The notes under the pieces: model-generated
What the model was told of the DNA's origin: nothing
The model's database searches: none
What the model saw: only the letters and a program-made list of their open reading frames with translations
Program-made: the position numbers and the translations under genes
From: Nocardia nova
Lineage (GTDB): Bacteria; Actinomycetota; Actinomycetes; Mycobacteriales; Mycobacteriaceae
DNA length: 64,000 nt
NCBI RefSeq assembly: GCF_002933465.1
Contig: NZ_PSZE01000028.1
Span: forward strand, 1-64,000
Direction of reading: 5' to 3'
In this document: piece after piece, positions 26,326-33,866 of the stretch
How the letters are laid out: each line of letters begins with the position of its first letter
Position numbering within the stretch: position 1 is the stretch's first letter

Positions 26326-27717
26326 ATGGAGCAATCTGCCGGCAGCGCCCCCGTCCTGGCGGAAACGAGCGCGCACCCCGACACCCGGCCGGGAGTGGGA
26401 AATACCACACGGTCCTCGGCCCGGGGCGCGCCCGAACCACCGTCTTCGTTCGCCGACCTGATGGACGAAGGCGGGAAGAAACGCGATCTGCGCAAGATGA
26501 AGATGGTCGCGACCGGATTCCTGGCGGCGGCCACGGTCGTCTATCTGGTCTGTTGCTGGCTCGGCTCGCGCGATATCGGTGGCAGCTGGGTCGGCTACGT
26601 GCGCGCCGCTTCGGAGGCCGGCATGGTCGGCGCGCTGGCGGACTGGTTCGCGGTCACCGCGCTGTTCCGGCATCCGTTGGGCCTGCCCATTCCGCACACC
26701 GCGATCATCCGCAAGAAAAAGGATCAACTGGGCACCAGCCTGGGCGATTTCGTCCGCACCAATTTTCTCTCGCCCGACACCGTGGCGACGAAGGTGAATT
26801 CGGCGCAGATCTCGTTGCGTCTGGGGACGTGGATGGCCGATTCTCGGCACGCCGCGCGGGTATCGGAGGAGTCGTCGACCATTCTGCGTGCGGTGATCGG
26901 GGCGCTGCGCGACTCCGATGTCGAGCAGGTCATCGACCAGACCATCGTCAAGCGCATCGCCGAACCGCAGTGGGGGCCGCCGATCGGGCGGGTTCTCGCC
27001 GAACTGCTGGCCGAGAACCGGCAGGAGCCGCTGCTGGATCTGCTGGCCGAACGCGCCCACCAGTGGGCGCTGGCGAGTCAGGAGACCCTGGACCGGATCG
27101 TCATGCGCGATGCCCCGTCCTGGGCGCCGAAATTCGCCAATATCCTGCTTTCGGAGAAGATTTACCGGGAATTGGTGGAATTCACCTGGAAGATTCGCTC
27201 GCAACCCGATCACGAAGTGCGATTGGCGGCGAACCGATTTCTCGAGGATTTCGCTCGCGATCTGCAGTACGACGAGGCGATGATCGCCAAGGCCGAGCGA
27301 GTGAAGGCCGAGATCATGGGGCGCGAGGAAATAACCGGAATGGCGCGGGCGACCTGGCGTGCGGCCAAACGGATGATCCTGGAATCGGCCGACGATCCGG
27401 GCAGCACGTTGCGCCGCAAGATCTCGGAGAATGTGCAGCAGTTGGGGCAACGTCTGGTCGACGAACCCGAACTGACAAAACAAGTGGACGCTTGGGTCGA
27501 ACGCGGTGTGAGATATCTCGTCGCCAACTACGGTTCCGAGATCGCGGCCCTGATCAGCGACACGGTTGCCCGCTGGGATGCCGATGAGGCGAGTCGCAAG
27601 ATCGAATTGCAGGCGGGGCGCGATCTGCAATTCATCCGGATCAACGGCACGGTGGTCGGATCACTTGCCGGCCTGGCGATTTACGCCGTATCGCATTTAC
27701 TTTTCCCGGGCTTCTGA
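26326..27717 (+). CDS. DUF445 membrane-associated protein
   Basis: The 463-residue protein belongs to DUF445 (Rv0473 family). A disordered N-terminus of about 45 residues is followed by a transmembrane segment (MVATGFLAAATVVYLVCCWL), the conserved GALADWFAVTALFRHPLGLPIPHTAII, a long charged coiled region, and a C-terminal hydrophobic segment (TVVGSLAGLAIYAVSHLLF). Both ends thus sit in the membrane with a helical body between. Function is unknown in the family. It precedes the XRE-hbhA genes exactly as in M. tuberculosis. Confidence 0.88.
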   Translation: MEQSAGSAPVLAETSAHPDTRPGVGNTTRSSARGAPEPPSSFADLMDEGGKKRDLRKMKMVATGFLAAATVVYLVCCWLGSRDIGGSWVGYVRAASEAGMVGALADWFAVTALFRHPLGLPIPHTAIIRKKKDQLGTSLGDFVRTNFLSPDTVATKVNSAQISLRLGTWMADSRHAARVSEESSTILRAVIGALRDSDVEQVIDQTIVKRIAEPQWGPPIGRVLAELLAENRQEPLLDLLAERAHQWALASQETLDRIVMRDAPSWAPKFANILLSEKIYRELVEFTWKIRSQPDHEVRLAANRFLEDFARDLQYDEAMIAKAERVKAEIMGREEITGMARATWRAAKRMILESADDPGSTLRRKISENVQQLGQRLVDEPELTKQVDAWVERGVRYLVANYGSEIAALISDTVARWDADEASRKIELQAGRDLQFIRINGTVVGSLAGLAIYAVSHLLFPGF

Positions 27718-27745
27718 CAGTCGCTGCCCGAAGTTTGCTGAAATA

Positions 27746-27777
27746 GTGCTAACAAGGGTGCTTGCAAGAGTTAGCAC
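27746..27777. promoter_or_regulatory. Operator-like palindromes before the XRE-hbhA operon
   Basis: GTGCTAAC (27746-27753) and GTTAGCAC (27770-27777) form a perfect 8-bp inverted repeat with a 16-bp spacer. Nested inside are GGTGCT/AGCACC and the perfect palindrome CTTGCAAG (27761-27768). The GTGCTTGC half resembles the palindromes before the two downstream hydrolases, suggesting one regulator, most simply the XRE protein encoded here. Confidence 0.6.
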
Positions 27778-27823
27778 CATCATTTAGAATCGACCGTACA
27801 ACCGCCGGAAGGTGAGCAGTGTG

Positions 27824-28435
27824 ATGGCACAGGAACCAGAGGTTTCTGATCGGAACGCGGGGGGAACCGCAGAGACGTCTGCGGTTCCCGGAGACCGGGT
27901 GGGTCGTGTAGCCAACGCGGCGCACGACATCGGAGGCTTCATCCGGGCGCAGCGGGAGGCCGCTCAGGTCTCGTTGCGTCAGCTCGCGCAGCTGGCGGGG
28001 GTGAGCAACCCGTACCTGAGTCAGATCGAGCGCGGATTGCGCAACCCGTCCGCCGAGGTACTCACGCAGATCGCCAAGGGTCTGCGTGTGTCTTCGGAGG
28101 TCTTGTACGTCCGGGCCGGCTATCTCGAACAGAGGGAGCACAGCCCGGTACGGGACGCACTACTGGCCGATACCGACATCACGGAGCGCCAGAAGCAGGT
28201 GCTCCTGGATATCTACGAATCGTTCCGCCGGGAAAACGGCGGGAACGAGGGGAACGTCTCGGAATCCGTTCAGGGGGAATCCGAGGGGGGCGTTCCCGGG
28301 GGGAGCGGGGGCGGTGTGCCCGAGAGCCCGAGGGGCGGTGCACCCGAAAGCCCAAGGGACAACGAGGTTCCGCACCATGCCACCGATGGCAGTACTACCG
28401 AAATCTCGCCACGCCAGGAGAACGAACAACCATGA
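27824..28435 (+). CDS. XRE-family regulator with long disordered tail (Rv0474-like)
   Basis: The 203-residue protein has a Cro/CI helix-turn-helix at about residues 40-100: GGFIRAQREAAQVSLRQLAQLAGVSNPYLSQIERGLRNPSAEVL, given here only as landmarks. A helical segment follows (VLLDIYESFRREN). The last 60 or so residues are Gly/Ser/Pro/Glu-rich with repeats such as GGVPESPRGGAPESPR and look disordered; M. tuberculosis Rv0474 is about 140 residues and lacks this. The start could be ATG 27824 or GTG 27812/27821. Its stop overlaps the hbhA start (ATGA). Palindromes upstream suggest autoregulation. Confidence 0.85.
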   Translation: MAQEPEVSDRNAGGTAETSAVPGDRVGRVANAAHDIGGFIRAQREAAQVSLRQLAQLAGVSNPYLSQIERGLRNPSAEVLTQIAKGLRVSSEVLYVRAGYLEQREHSPVRDALLADTDITERQKQVLLDIYESFRRENGGNEGNVSESVQGESEGGVPGGSGGGVPESPRGGAPESPRDNEVPHHATDGSTTEISPRQENEQP

Positions 28436-29118
28436 CCCAGCCCAATGTCACTGTAACCAAGCCGATCTACGCGACCGTCGGAGCCGGTGACGCGCTCTAC
28501 GCGGCGGTCAACGACATCGTCGACCGCGTCCGCGACCGCGCCGCCACCGTCGATGTGAACTCCCGCGTCGAGGAGGCTCGCGAGCGCCTGTCGAATCTGC
28601 CGGCCGATGTGCAGGACCAGATCGAGACGCTGCGCGGCCGCCTGACCGGACTGCCCTCCGAACTGCCGGACGACCTCGCCGAACTGCGCGAGAAGTTCAC
28701 CCCGGAGGAGCTGCGCAAGCTGGTCGACCAGTACTACCGCCAGCTGGTGGATCTGTACTCGGATCTGGCCGTGCGCGGTGAGGAGACCGTCGACCGACTG
28801 CGTTCCAATCCCGGCTTCGACGAGCGTTTCGACAAGGTCGAGAACATCTACACCGATGTCGTCACCCGGGCCGAGGATGTTCTGAACAAGGTGTCCGATC
28901 AGGCCCGCGGGTTTCTGGGCAAAGCGGCCGAGCAGGCCGACGAGGCCGCCGCGGTCGTCGACGCCGAGGTCGTCGCGGTGACCACCGAGGCTGCCGCCGA
29001 GGAGCCCGCCTCGGCCAAGAAGGCCCCGGCGAAGAAGGCCCCCGCCAAGAAGGCGCCGGCCAAGACCACCACCACCACCACCGCCGCCGCGAAGAAGACC
29101 ACTCCGGCCAAGAAGTAA
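28432..29118 (+). CDS. hbhA: Heparin-binding hemagglutinin-like adhesin
   Basis: The 228-residue protein has no signal peptide, a long charged coiled coil (VEEARERLSNLPADVQDQIETLRGRL region, then EELRKLVDQYYRQLVDLYSDL), and a C-terminal Lys/Ala/Pro tail built from KKAPAKKAPAKKAPAK followed by six threonines and TTPAKK. This is the layout of mycobacterial HbhA, whose lysine-rich, methylated tail binds heparan sulfate and which also associates with membranes and lipid inclusions. It overlaps the XRE gene by 4 bp, as in the Rv0474-Rv0475 pair, so the two are co-translated. Confidence 0.9.
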   Translation: MTQPNVTVTKPIYATVGAGDALYAAVNDIVDRVRDRAATVDVNSRVEEARERLSNLPADVQDQIETLRGRLTGLPSELPDDLAELREKFTPEELRKLVDQYYRQLVDLYSDLAVRGEETVDRLRSNPGFDERFDKVENIYTDVVTRAEDVLNKVSDQARGFLGKAAEQADEAAAVVDAEVVAVTTEAAAEEPASAKKAPAKKAPAKKAPAKTTTTTTAAAKKTTPAKK

Positions 29119-29189
29119 TTCGGCCGCAGAAAAGACCGGCCGAGGGGTAATCCGGAACCGTCACACGGATCCGGGTCGTACCGGATCCC

Positions 29190-29230
29190 GCAACGCCCGC
29201 ATGCGCACTGCCGCATGCGGGCGTTGCTTC
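29190..29230 (+). terminator. Strong hairpin between hbhA and the DUF2516 gene
   Basis: A perfect 16-bp stem (29190-29205 with 29212-29227) with a 6-nt loop CACTGC is followed by TTCTATC. It ends only 7 nt before the ATG of the next gene and leaves no room for a ribosome binding site, so the downstream gene probably depends on it for attenuation or uses another start. Confidence 0.75.
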
Positions 29231-29234
29231 TATC

Positions 29235-29531
29235 ATGGGTGTTGTGTACCAGCTGACTAGTGCAATCCTATGGCTGCTCTGGCTCGCCGCGATGGCCGCG
29301 ACCATCTTCGCGCTGGTGCATGCGATCCGGCAGCGTGCCGACGCGTTCACGGCCGTGGACAAGCTCACCAAACCCATCTGGGTCTCGATTCTGGCGGTCG
29401 CCCTCGGCTTCCTGCTGCTCGCCCGCACGCCGGTGGGGTTGCTGGGGATCGCCGCGGTGATCGCAACGGGTATCTATCTGGCCGATGTCCGGCCGAAGGT
29501 CGACGAAATTCAGCGCGGTCCACGCTGGTGA
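29235..29531 (+). CDS. DUF2516 small membrane protein (Rv0476-like)
   Basis: The 98-residue protein has an N-terminal transmembrane helix (AILWLLWLAAMAATIFALVHAI), the conserved RADAFTAVDKLTKPIWVSILAVALG, and a third hydrophobic stretch before the tail YLADVRPKVDEIQ. It corresponds to Rv0476 in position and pattern; the function is unknown. No ribosome binding site precedes the ATG, and a strong hairpin ends 7 nt upstream, so translation may be low or start at a nearby GTG (29241 or 29244). Confidence 0.85.
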   Translation: MGVVYQLTSAILWLLWLAAMAATIFALVHAIRQRADAFTAVDKLTKPIWVSILAVALGFLLLARTPVGLLGIAAVIATGIYLADVRPKVDEIQRGPRW

Positions 29532-29546
29532 ACCCGCCGAACCCGC

Positions 29547-29562
29547 GCTTGCACTAGCAAGC
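29547..29562. promoter_or_regulatory. Palindromic operator before hydrolase 1
   Basis: GCTTGCACTAGCAAGC consists of 6-bp inverted arms around ACTA, followed by ACCC. The same 16-mer with one base changed (GCTTGCGCTAGCAAGC) stands before the second hydrolase, and a related GTGCTTGC element precedes the XRE gene. It lies 54 bp upstream of the ATG, a typical repressor position. Confidence 0.65.
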
Positions 29563-29576
29563 ACCCACTCCTTCGG

Positions 29577-29597
29577 GTTACTGTATCGATCAGTAAC
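29577..29597. promoter_or_regulatory. Second palindrome before hydrolase 1
   Basis: Arms GTTACTG (29577-29583) and CAGTAAC (29591-29597) flank a 7-bp spacer TATCGAT. The layout is like a TetR-type operator. The second hydrolase promoter lacks it, so hydrolase 1 may have an extra level of control. Confidence 0.5.
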
Positions 29598-29615
29598 ACA
29601 CAAAGGAGTGTTCTC

Positions 29616-30644
29616 ATGCAGGCAACGTTGCCCAGCACGGTGGCGGGGATCGTGGATCGTCTCCGCGGACTGCCCGCCGCCCATCGCGCCGCACTGCGCA
29701 CGCGGTCCTACGACCTGCCCGCACTGAATTCCCCCGCGGTGCCGTGTGAGGTGACCACGGTGACCGCCTCCGACGGCGCCCGGCTGCGCGTGCACAGCTA
29801 CGGCCCCGCCGACGGCGAGGCGATCGTGCTGGCTCACGGCTGGACCTGCTGCCTCGAATACTGGAATCCCCAGATCAACGCCTTCGCCGGCGAATACCGT
29901 GTGATCGCCTACGACCAGCGCGGTCACGGCGCGAGCGAATCCGGCACCGCACCGCTGTCCACCGATCTGCTGGCCGACGATCTCGCGGCCATCCTGGATG
30001 CCACCCTGCGTCCCGGTCAGCGCGCGGTCCTGGTGGGGCACAGTCTCGGCGGAATGACCATCCAGGCCTGGGCCGGCCGGTATCCGCGGCAGGTCGCCCA
30101 GCGGGCCGATGCGGTGGTGCTGGCCAATACCGCCTCGGGTGACCTGATCGCCGAGACCACCGTGGTGCCGCGATTCAATCGCGGTCCGCTCGCACTGCCG
30201 TTTCCGATCGGTCGCCTCGGACTCGGGCTGCCGGTGGTGTTCCCGCCGATCCGGCCGGTGACGTGGATCTTCCGCCGCCAGATCATGACTCTGGCCTCCA
30301 CCGGTGAGGTGGTCGACTTCGCCCTGGCGATCGTGCGCTCCTGCCCGGCGGTGGTGCGTTCGCGCTTCGGTTTCCTGCTGGCCGAACTGGCCCTGCAGAG
30401 CTGCACCCGCTGCGTGACCGTGCCGACCACGGTGATCTCCGGCTCCGCGGACGATATGACGCCGCCGGTGCACTCCGAGCGCCTGGCCGAGGAACTGCGC
30501 TCGGCCGGCGCGTTCCGCAAGTTGGTCGAACTGCCGACCGGCCACCTCGGCAACGTCGAAGCATACGAGGCGTTCAATGATGAACTCGCCGAGGTTATGG
30601 CCGAGACATATGCCTCGCGGCGCGTGCGCGAGGCGTCCGCCTAG
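29616..30644 (+). CDS. Alpha/beta hydrolase, paralogue 1
   Basis: The 342-residue hydrolase has the oxyanion segment LAHGWTCCLEYW, the nucleophile elbow VLVGHSLGGMTIQ, a probable acid in SGSADDMTPP and the base in PTGHLGN. No signal peptide is evident. It shares most of its length with the gene at 30899, including the leader ACACAAAGGAGTG, so the two arose by tandem duplication of gene and promoter. The ribosome binding site AAAGGAG is 8 nt from the ATG. Substrate unknown; the extended cap region after residue 170 suggests a hydrophobic ester or peroxide. It replaces Rv0477 in the syntenic order. Confidence 0.85.
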   Translation: MQATLPSTVAGIVDRLRGLPAAHRAALRTRSYDLPALNSPAVPCEVTTVTASDGARLRVHSYGPADGEAIVLAHGWTCCLEYWNPQINAFAGEYRVIAYDQRGHGASESGTAPLSTDLLADDLAAILDATLRPGQRAVLVGHSLGGMTIQAWAGRYPRQVAQRADAVVLANTASGDLIAETTVVPRFNRGPLALPFPIGRLGLGLPVVFPPIRPVTWIFRRQIMTLASTGEVVDFALAIVRSCPAVVRSRFGFLLAELALQSCTRCVTVPTTVISGSADDMTPPVHSERLAEELRSAGAFRKLVELPTGHLGNVEAYEAFNDELAEVMAETYASRRVREASA

Positions 30645-30836
30645 CCGGTTCGGCAATTGCCTGGCGATTCCGCGTAGCACTTCCGTGGCGCCGGACGATA
30701 GAAGTGGGTAGTGGGATGTTGCGCCGGCGGATGTGAATGCCGTTGGGCGGAATGGGTATTCGGTCGATCTGGGGGTGTGAGCAGCGCTGATGTGCGGCTT
30801 CGCCGGACAAAGGTGCGAAACCGGAAAATCTTCGCT

Positions 30837-30852
30837 GCTTGCGCTAGCAAGC
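30837..30852. promoter_or_regulatory. Palindromic operator before hydrolase 2
   Basis: GCTTGCGCTAGCAAGC has 6-bp arms around GCTA and is followed by GCCGTTGCAAGC, which gives an extra half-site. It lies 47 bp before the ATG. It differs at one base from the palindrome before hydrolase 1. Confidence 0.65.
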
Positions 30853-30898
30853 GCCGTTGCAAGCGCGGTAACGTGCGGTAGGACACAAAGGAGTGCTC

Positions 30899-31915
30899 AT
30901 GCTGGTGAACCTGCCTGAGAACGTTGCCGACCTTCGGACCGGCATCGGCGCGCTGACCGGCGGATATCGCGCGAGAATGCGTTCGCGGACCTACCGCACG
31001 GCCGAGTTGAACTGCGCGCCGGACGCCGAGGTCGTCTCGGTCACGACCACCGACGGCGCCCGGCTTCGGGTACACGCCTATGGCCCGGCCGACGGCGATG
31101 TGATCGTCTTCGTGCACGGCTGGTCCTGCTGCCTCGAATACTGGAACCCGCAGATCAACTCCTTCGCCCGCGACCATCGCGTGATCGCGTTCGACCAGCG
31201 CGGTCACGGCGCCAGTACCCTCGGGACGGGCCGGTTCGACGCCGAACAGCTGGCCGACGATCTGTGCGCCGTACTGGATGCGGTTGTGCCGGCGGGACGT
31301 AAGGCCGTCCTGGTGGGACACAGCATGGGCGGCATCACGATTCAGGCCTGGGCCAAATTCCATCCGGAGCAGGTGGCGCAGCGCGCGGGCGCGGCCCTGC
31401 TGCTGACCACGACGGCAGGCGATATCGCCGCCGAAACGCGGGTTCTGCCGATCTTCAACGACATCGTCCCGGCCCCCGACTGGCTCGGACGTGCCTTGTT
31501 CGGTCAGCCCGTGCCGTTCCCGGCCGGCGCCGCGGTGCGCGGAATCTTCAAGGCACGCATCATGAATCGGTACGCTACGGGGGATCAGGTGGACTTCGGG
31601 CTCTCGATCGTGCGCTCCTGCCGTCCGCTGGTGCGGGCGAAATACGCTCTGGCGCTCATCGAACTCGAAATCCACGGCGCCGCAGCGAATCTGTGCATCC
31701 CGACCAGTGTCGTGGCCGGGGCCTACGACAATCTGCTGCCGGAGAGCATGTCGCGCAAGATCGCCGACGAGCTCGCCGCGGCGGGCAATCTGGATCGTTA
31801 TTCGGTCTTCGCCACCGGACATCTGGCGAATATCGAGGCGAGTGCGGAGTTCAACGCCGAACTGCGCAGATTGATCGAGGTCACTCACTTCGGCCGCCGT
31901 GCGGTGGCGGGCTGA
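30899..31915 (+). CDS. Alpha/beta hydrolase, paralogue 2
   Basis: The 338-residue protein repeats the features of paralogue 1: VHGWSCCLEYWNPQINSF, nucleophile elbow VLVGHSMGGITIQ, and the base in FATGHLANIE. The likely acid is in AGAYDNLLPE, which differs from the SADD segment of paralogue 1 and should be checked. The ATG at 30899 follows AAAGGAG by 5 nt; an in-frame GTG two codons earlier is badly spaced. Both genes have the same palindrome and leader, which implies common regulation. The retained divergence in the cap region points to different substrates. Confidence 0.83.
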   Translation: MLVNLPENVADLRTGIGALTGGYRARMRSRTYRTAELNCAPDAEVVSVTTTDGARLRVHAYGPADGDVIVFVHGWSCCLEYWNPQINSFARDHRVIAFDQRGHGASTLGTGRFDAEQLADDLCAVLDAVVPAGRKAVLVGHSMGGITIQAWAKFHPEQVAQRAGAALLLTTTAGDIAAETRVLPIFNDIVPAPDWLGRALFGQPVPFPAGAAVRGIFKARIMNRYATGDQVDFGLSIVRSCRPLVRAKYALALIELEIHGAAANLCIPTSVVAGAYDNLLPESMSRKIADELAAAGNLDRYSVFATGHLANIEASAEFNAELRRLIEVTHFGRRAVAG

Positions 31916-32114
31916 GCGCCCCGCGACTGCCCGCCGGGGCTGGACGTACTCGCGGCGCGGGTGCATCCTGGTGACCCACGTTCGGATCGGGAAGTCGCCA
32001 CAAGACCTGTCGTAGCGGAGCGGCTCCGCGCGGCGAGGACGGCAACACGATGCGCAATCGTGTTGTCCGCCAAGGCCGGTCAAGGGCGCCCGGTCTTGGC
32101 CCGCCGCGTCGCTG

Positions 32115-32159
32115 CGAGAAGACCGGTTACGAGAAAACCGGCTACGAGAAAACCACGGT
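32115..32159. repeat. 15-bp tandem repeat at the 3' end of purU
   Basis: Three copies of CGAGAAAACCGGCTA (positions 32115, 32130 and a degenerate 32145) run in tandem. Read on the minus strand each copy of the first two supplies a stop codon (TAG at 32142-32144, TAA at 32127-32129) after the sequence VFS, so the purU terminus has been duplicated. Confidence 0.85.
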
Positions 32160-33029
32160 GCGCCGCCCGTGCACCAGCACCCGCCCCTCCAGGTGCCAGC
32201 GCAGTCCGCGCGCGAGCACCACGCGTTCGATGTCGCGGCCCTGCCGGACCATGTCGCGCACGGTGTCGGCATGGTCGATGCGGCTGACGTCCTGTTCGAT
32301 GATCGGCCCCGCATCCAGGTCGGCGGTGACGTAATGGCAGGTGGCGCCGATCAACTTCACGCCGCGGGCGAAGGCCTGGTGATACGGCCGCGCCCCCACG
32401 AACGATGGCAGGAAGCTGTGGTGGATGTTCAGCGCGCGTCCGGCCCAGTGCTCGCACAATTCGGCCGGCAGCACCTGCATGAACCGCGCTAGCACCACCG
32501 CGTGCGGATCGTGGGCGTCGGTGAGCTCGCGCACCCGCTCGAAGGCCGGACCGCGTTCGGCCGGATCGGCGGGGAAGGGCACGTGGTGGAACGGGATTCC
32601 GTGCGCGCGGGTCATCTCGCCCAGGTCCGGGTGGTTGCCGATCACCGCTTCGATGGTGGCGGGCAACTCGCCACTGGCGGCCCGGCCGAGCAGATCGTGC
32701 AAGCAGTGCCCGTCGCGGCTGACCAGAAGGACGGCGCGGCGGCGACGCCCGGAATCCAGCAGCTGCCAGTCGGTCTGCGGCCCCAGTTCGGCGGCCATCA
32801 TGGTGAAGCGCTCGCGCAACTCGTCGATGCCGAACGGCACGGTCGCCGCCGCGATGGCCTGGCGGGTGAAGAACCAGCCGGTATCGGGATCGGAGTGATA
32901 ACCGGCCTCCACGATCGACCCGCCGAACTCGGCGATGAACGAGGTGATGCGAGCGATGATGCCCGGTCGGTCGGGGCAGCCCAGGCTCAGGACGAAACGC
33001 CGATCATCGGCTGACACGGTGCCACTCAT
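32142..33029 (-). CDS. purU: Formyltetrahydrofolate deformylase
   Basis: The 295-residue enzyme hydrolyses 10-formyl-tetrahydrofolate to formate and tetrahydrofolate, balancing one-carbon pools and feeding formate to purine synthesis. An N-terminal ACT domain (FVLSLGCPDRPGIIARITSF) precedes the formyltransferase-like domain with the catalytic Asn-His-Asp set in NIHHSFLPSF and LDAGPIIEQD; GARPYHQAFARGVK is also diagnostic. Start ATG 33029 is preferred since GAGG is 9 nt away; an ATG two codons earlier is too close. The C-terminus ends within a 15-bp tandem repeat. It diverges from deoC. Confidence 0.95.
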   Translation of the reverse strand: MSGTVSADDRRFVLSLGCPDRPGIIARITSFIAEFGGSIVEAGYHSDPDTGWFFTRQAIAAATVPFGIDELRERFTMMAAELGPQTDWQLLDSGRRRRAVLLVSRDGHCLHDLLGRAASGELPATIEAVIGNHPDLGEMTRAHGIPFHHVPFPADPAERGPAFERVRELTDAHDPHAVVLARFMQVLPAELCEHWAGRALNIHHSFLPSFVGARPYHQAFARGVKLIGATCHYVTADLDAGPIIEQDVSRIDHADTVRDMVRQGRDIERVVLARGLRWHLEGRVLVHGRRTVVFS

Positions 33030-33182
33030 GGGCATGATCCTCGCAGGTCGTACGCGGTTCGATCACGCCGCCCGGGCGGCGAGCCGCAAAGCCGGTCCGG
33101 GGTAGGCGAATTCGCCGGACGCATCGGATCGCGAGCGCTCGGCCGCCGGGAACGCTCGCGCGCTGTGCCAGACTTGGTCCTC

Positions 33183-33857
33183 ATGTCCGAAACCGTTCCC
33201 AGCGCCTACACCCGCGCCCAGGTCGCCGCGATGATCGATCACACGTTGCTGGCCCCCGAGGCGACCGCCGCCGACGTCGCGAACACCATCGCCGAGGCTC
33301 GTGAACTGGGCGTCTACGCGGTGTGCCTGTCCCCGTCGATGCTGCCGGTGACCGCGTCCGGGCTGGTCGTCGCCACGGTCTCGGGCTTCCCCTCCGGTAA
33401 ACACCACTCTCTGGTGAAGGGCACCGAGGCGCGATTCGCGGTAGAGCAGGGCGCGGCCGAGGTCGATATGGTGATCGACATCGGCGCGGCCGTCGCGGGG
33501 GATTACAACGCGGTCCTCGCCGATATCGTCACCGTGCGCGAGGCGGTCGAGGACCGGGCGCTGCTCAAGGTGATCGTCGAGTCCGCGGCGCTGTCCGATG
33601 CGGCGATCGTCGAGGTGTGCCGCGCCGCCGAACGCGCCGGTGCCGATTTCGTGAAGACCTCTACCGGATTCCACCCCGCGGGCGGTGCCGACGTGCGGGC
33701 CGTGCGGCTGATGCACGAGACCGTCGGCGGGCGACTCGGCATCAAGGCCAGCGGCGGAATCCGCACCGCCGCCGCGGCCGCCGAGCTGATCGCCGCCGGT
33801 GCGACCCGGCTGGGGTTGTCCCGCTCGGCGGACGTTCTCGCGGGTTTCCCGCGGTAG
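33183..33857 (+). CDS. deoC: Deoxyribose-phosphate aldolase
   Basis: The 224-residue class I aldolase splits 2-deoxyribose-5-phosphate into glyceraldehyde-3-phosphate and acetaldehyde in nucleoside salvage. IDHTLLAPEAT and SGFPSGKHHSLVK are typical; the Schiff-base lysine lies in GADFVKTSTGFHPAGG, and the second active-site lysine in GIKASGGIRT. ATG 33183 gives the normal N-terminus; the frame continues six codons upstream. No clear ribosome binding site is seen. Its place after the hbhA region matches Rv0478. Confidence 0.96.
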   Translation: MSETVPSAYTRAQVAAMIDHTLLAPEATAADVANTIAEARELGVYAVCLSPSMLPVTASGLVVATVSGFPSGKHHSLVKGTEARFAVEQGAAEVDMVIDIGAAVAGDYNAVLADIVTVREAVEDRALLKVIVESAALSDAAIVEVCRAAERAGADFVKTSTGFHPAGGADVRAVRLMHETVGGRLGIKASGGIRTAAAAAELIAAGATRLGLSRSADVLAGFPR

Positions 33858-33866
33858 CGACGGCGA

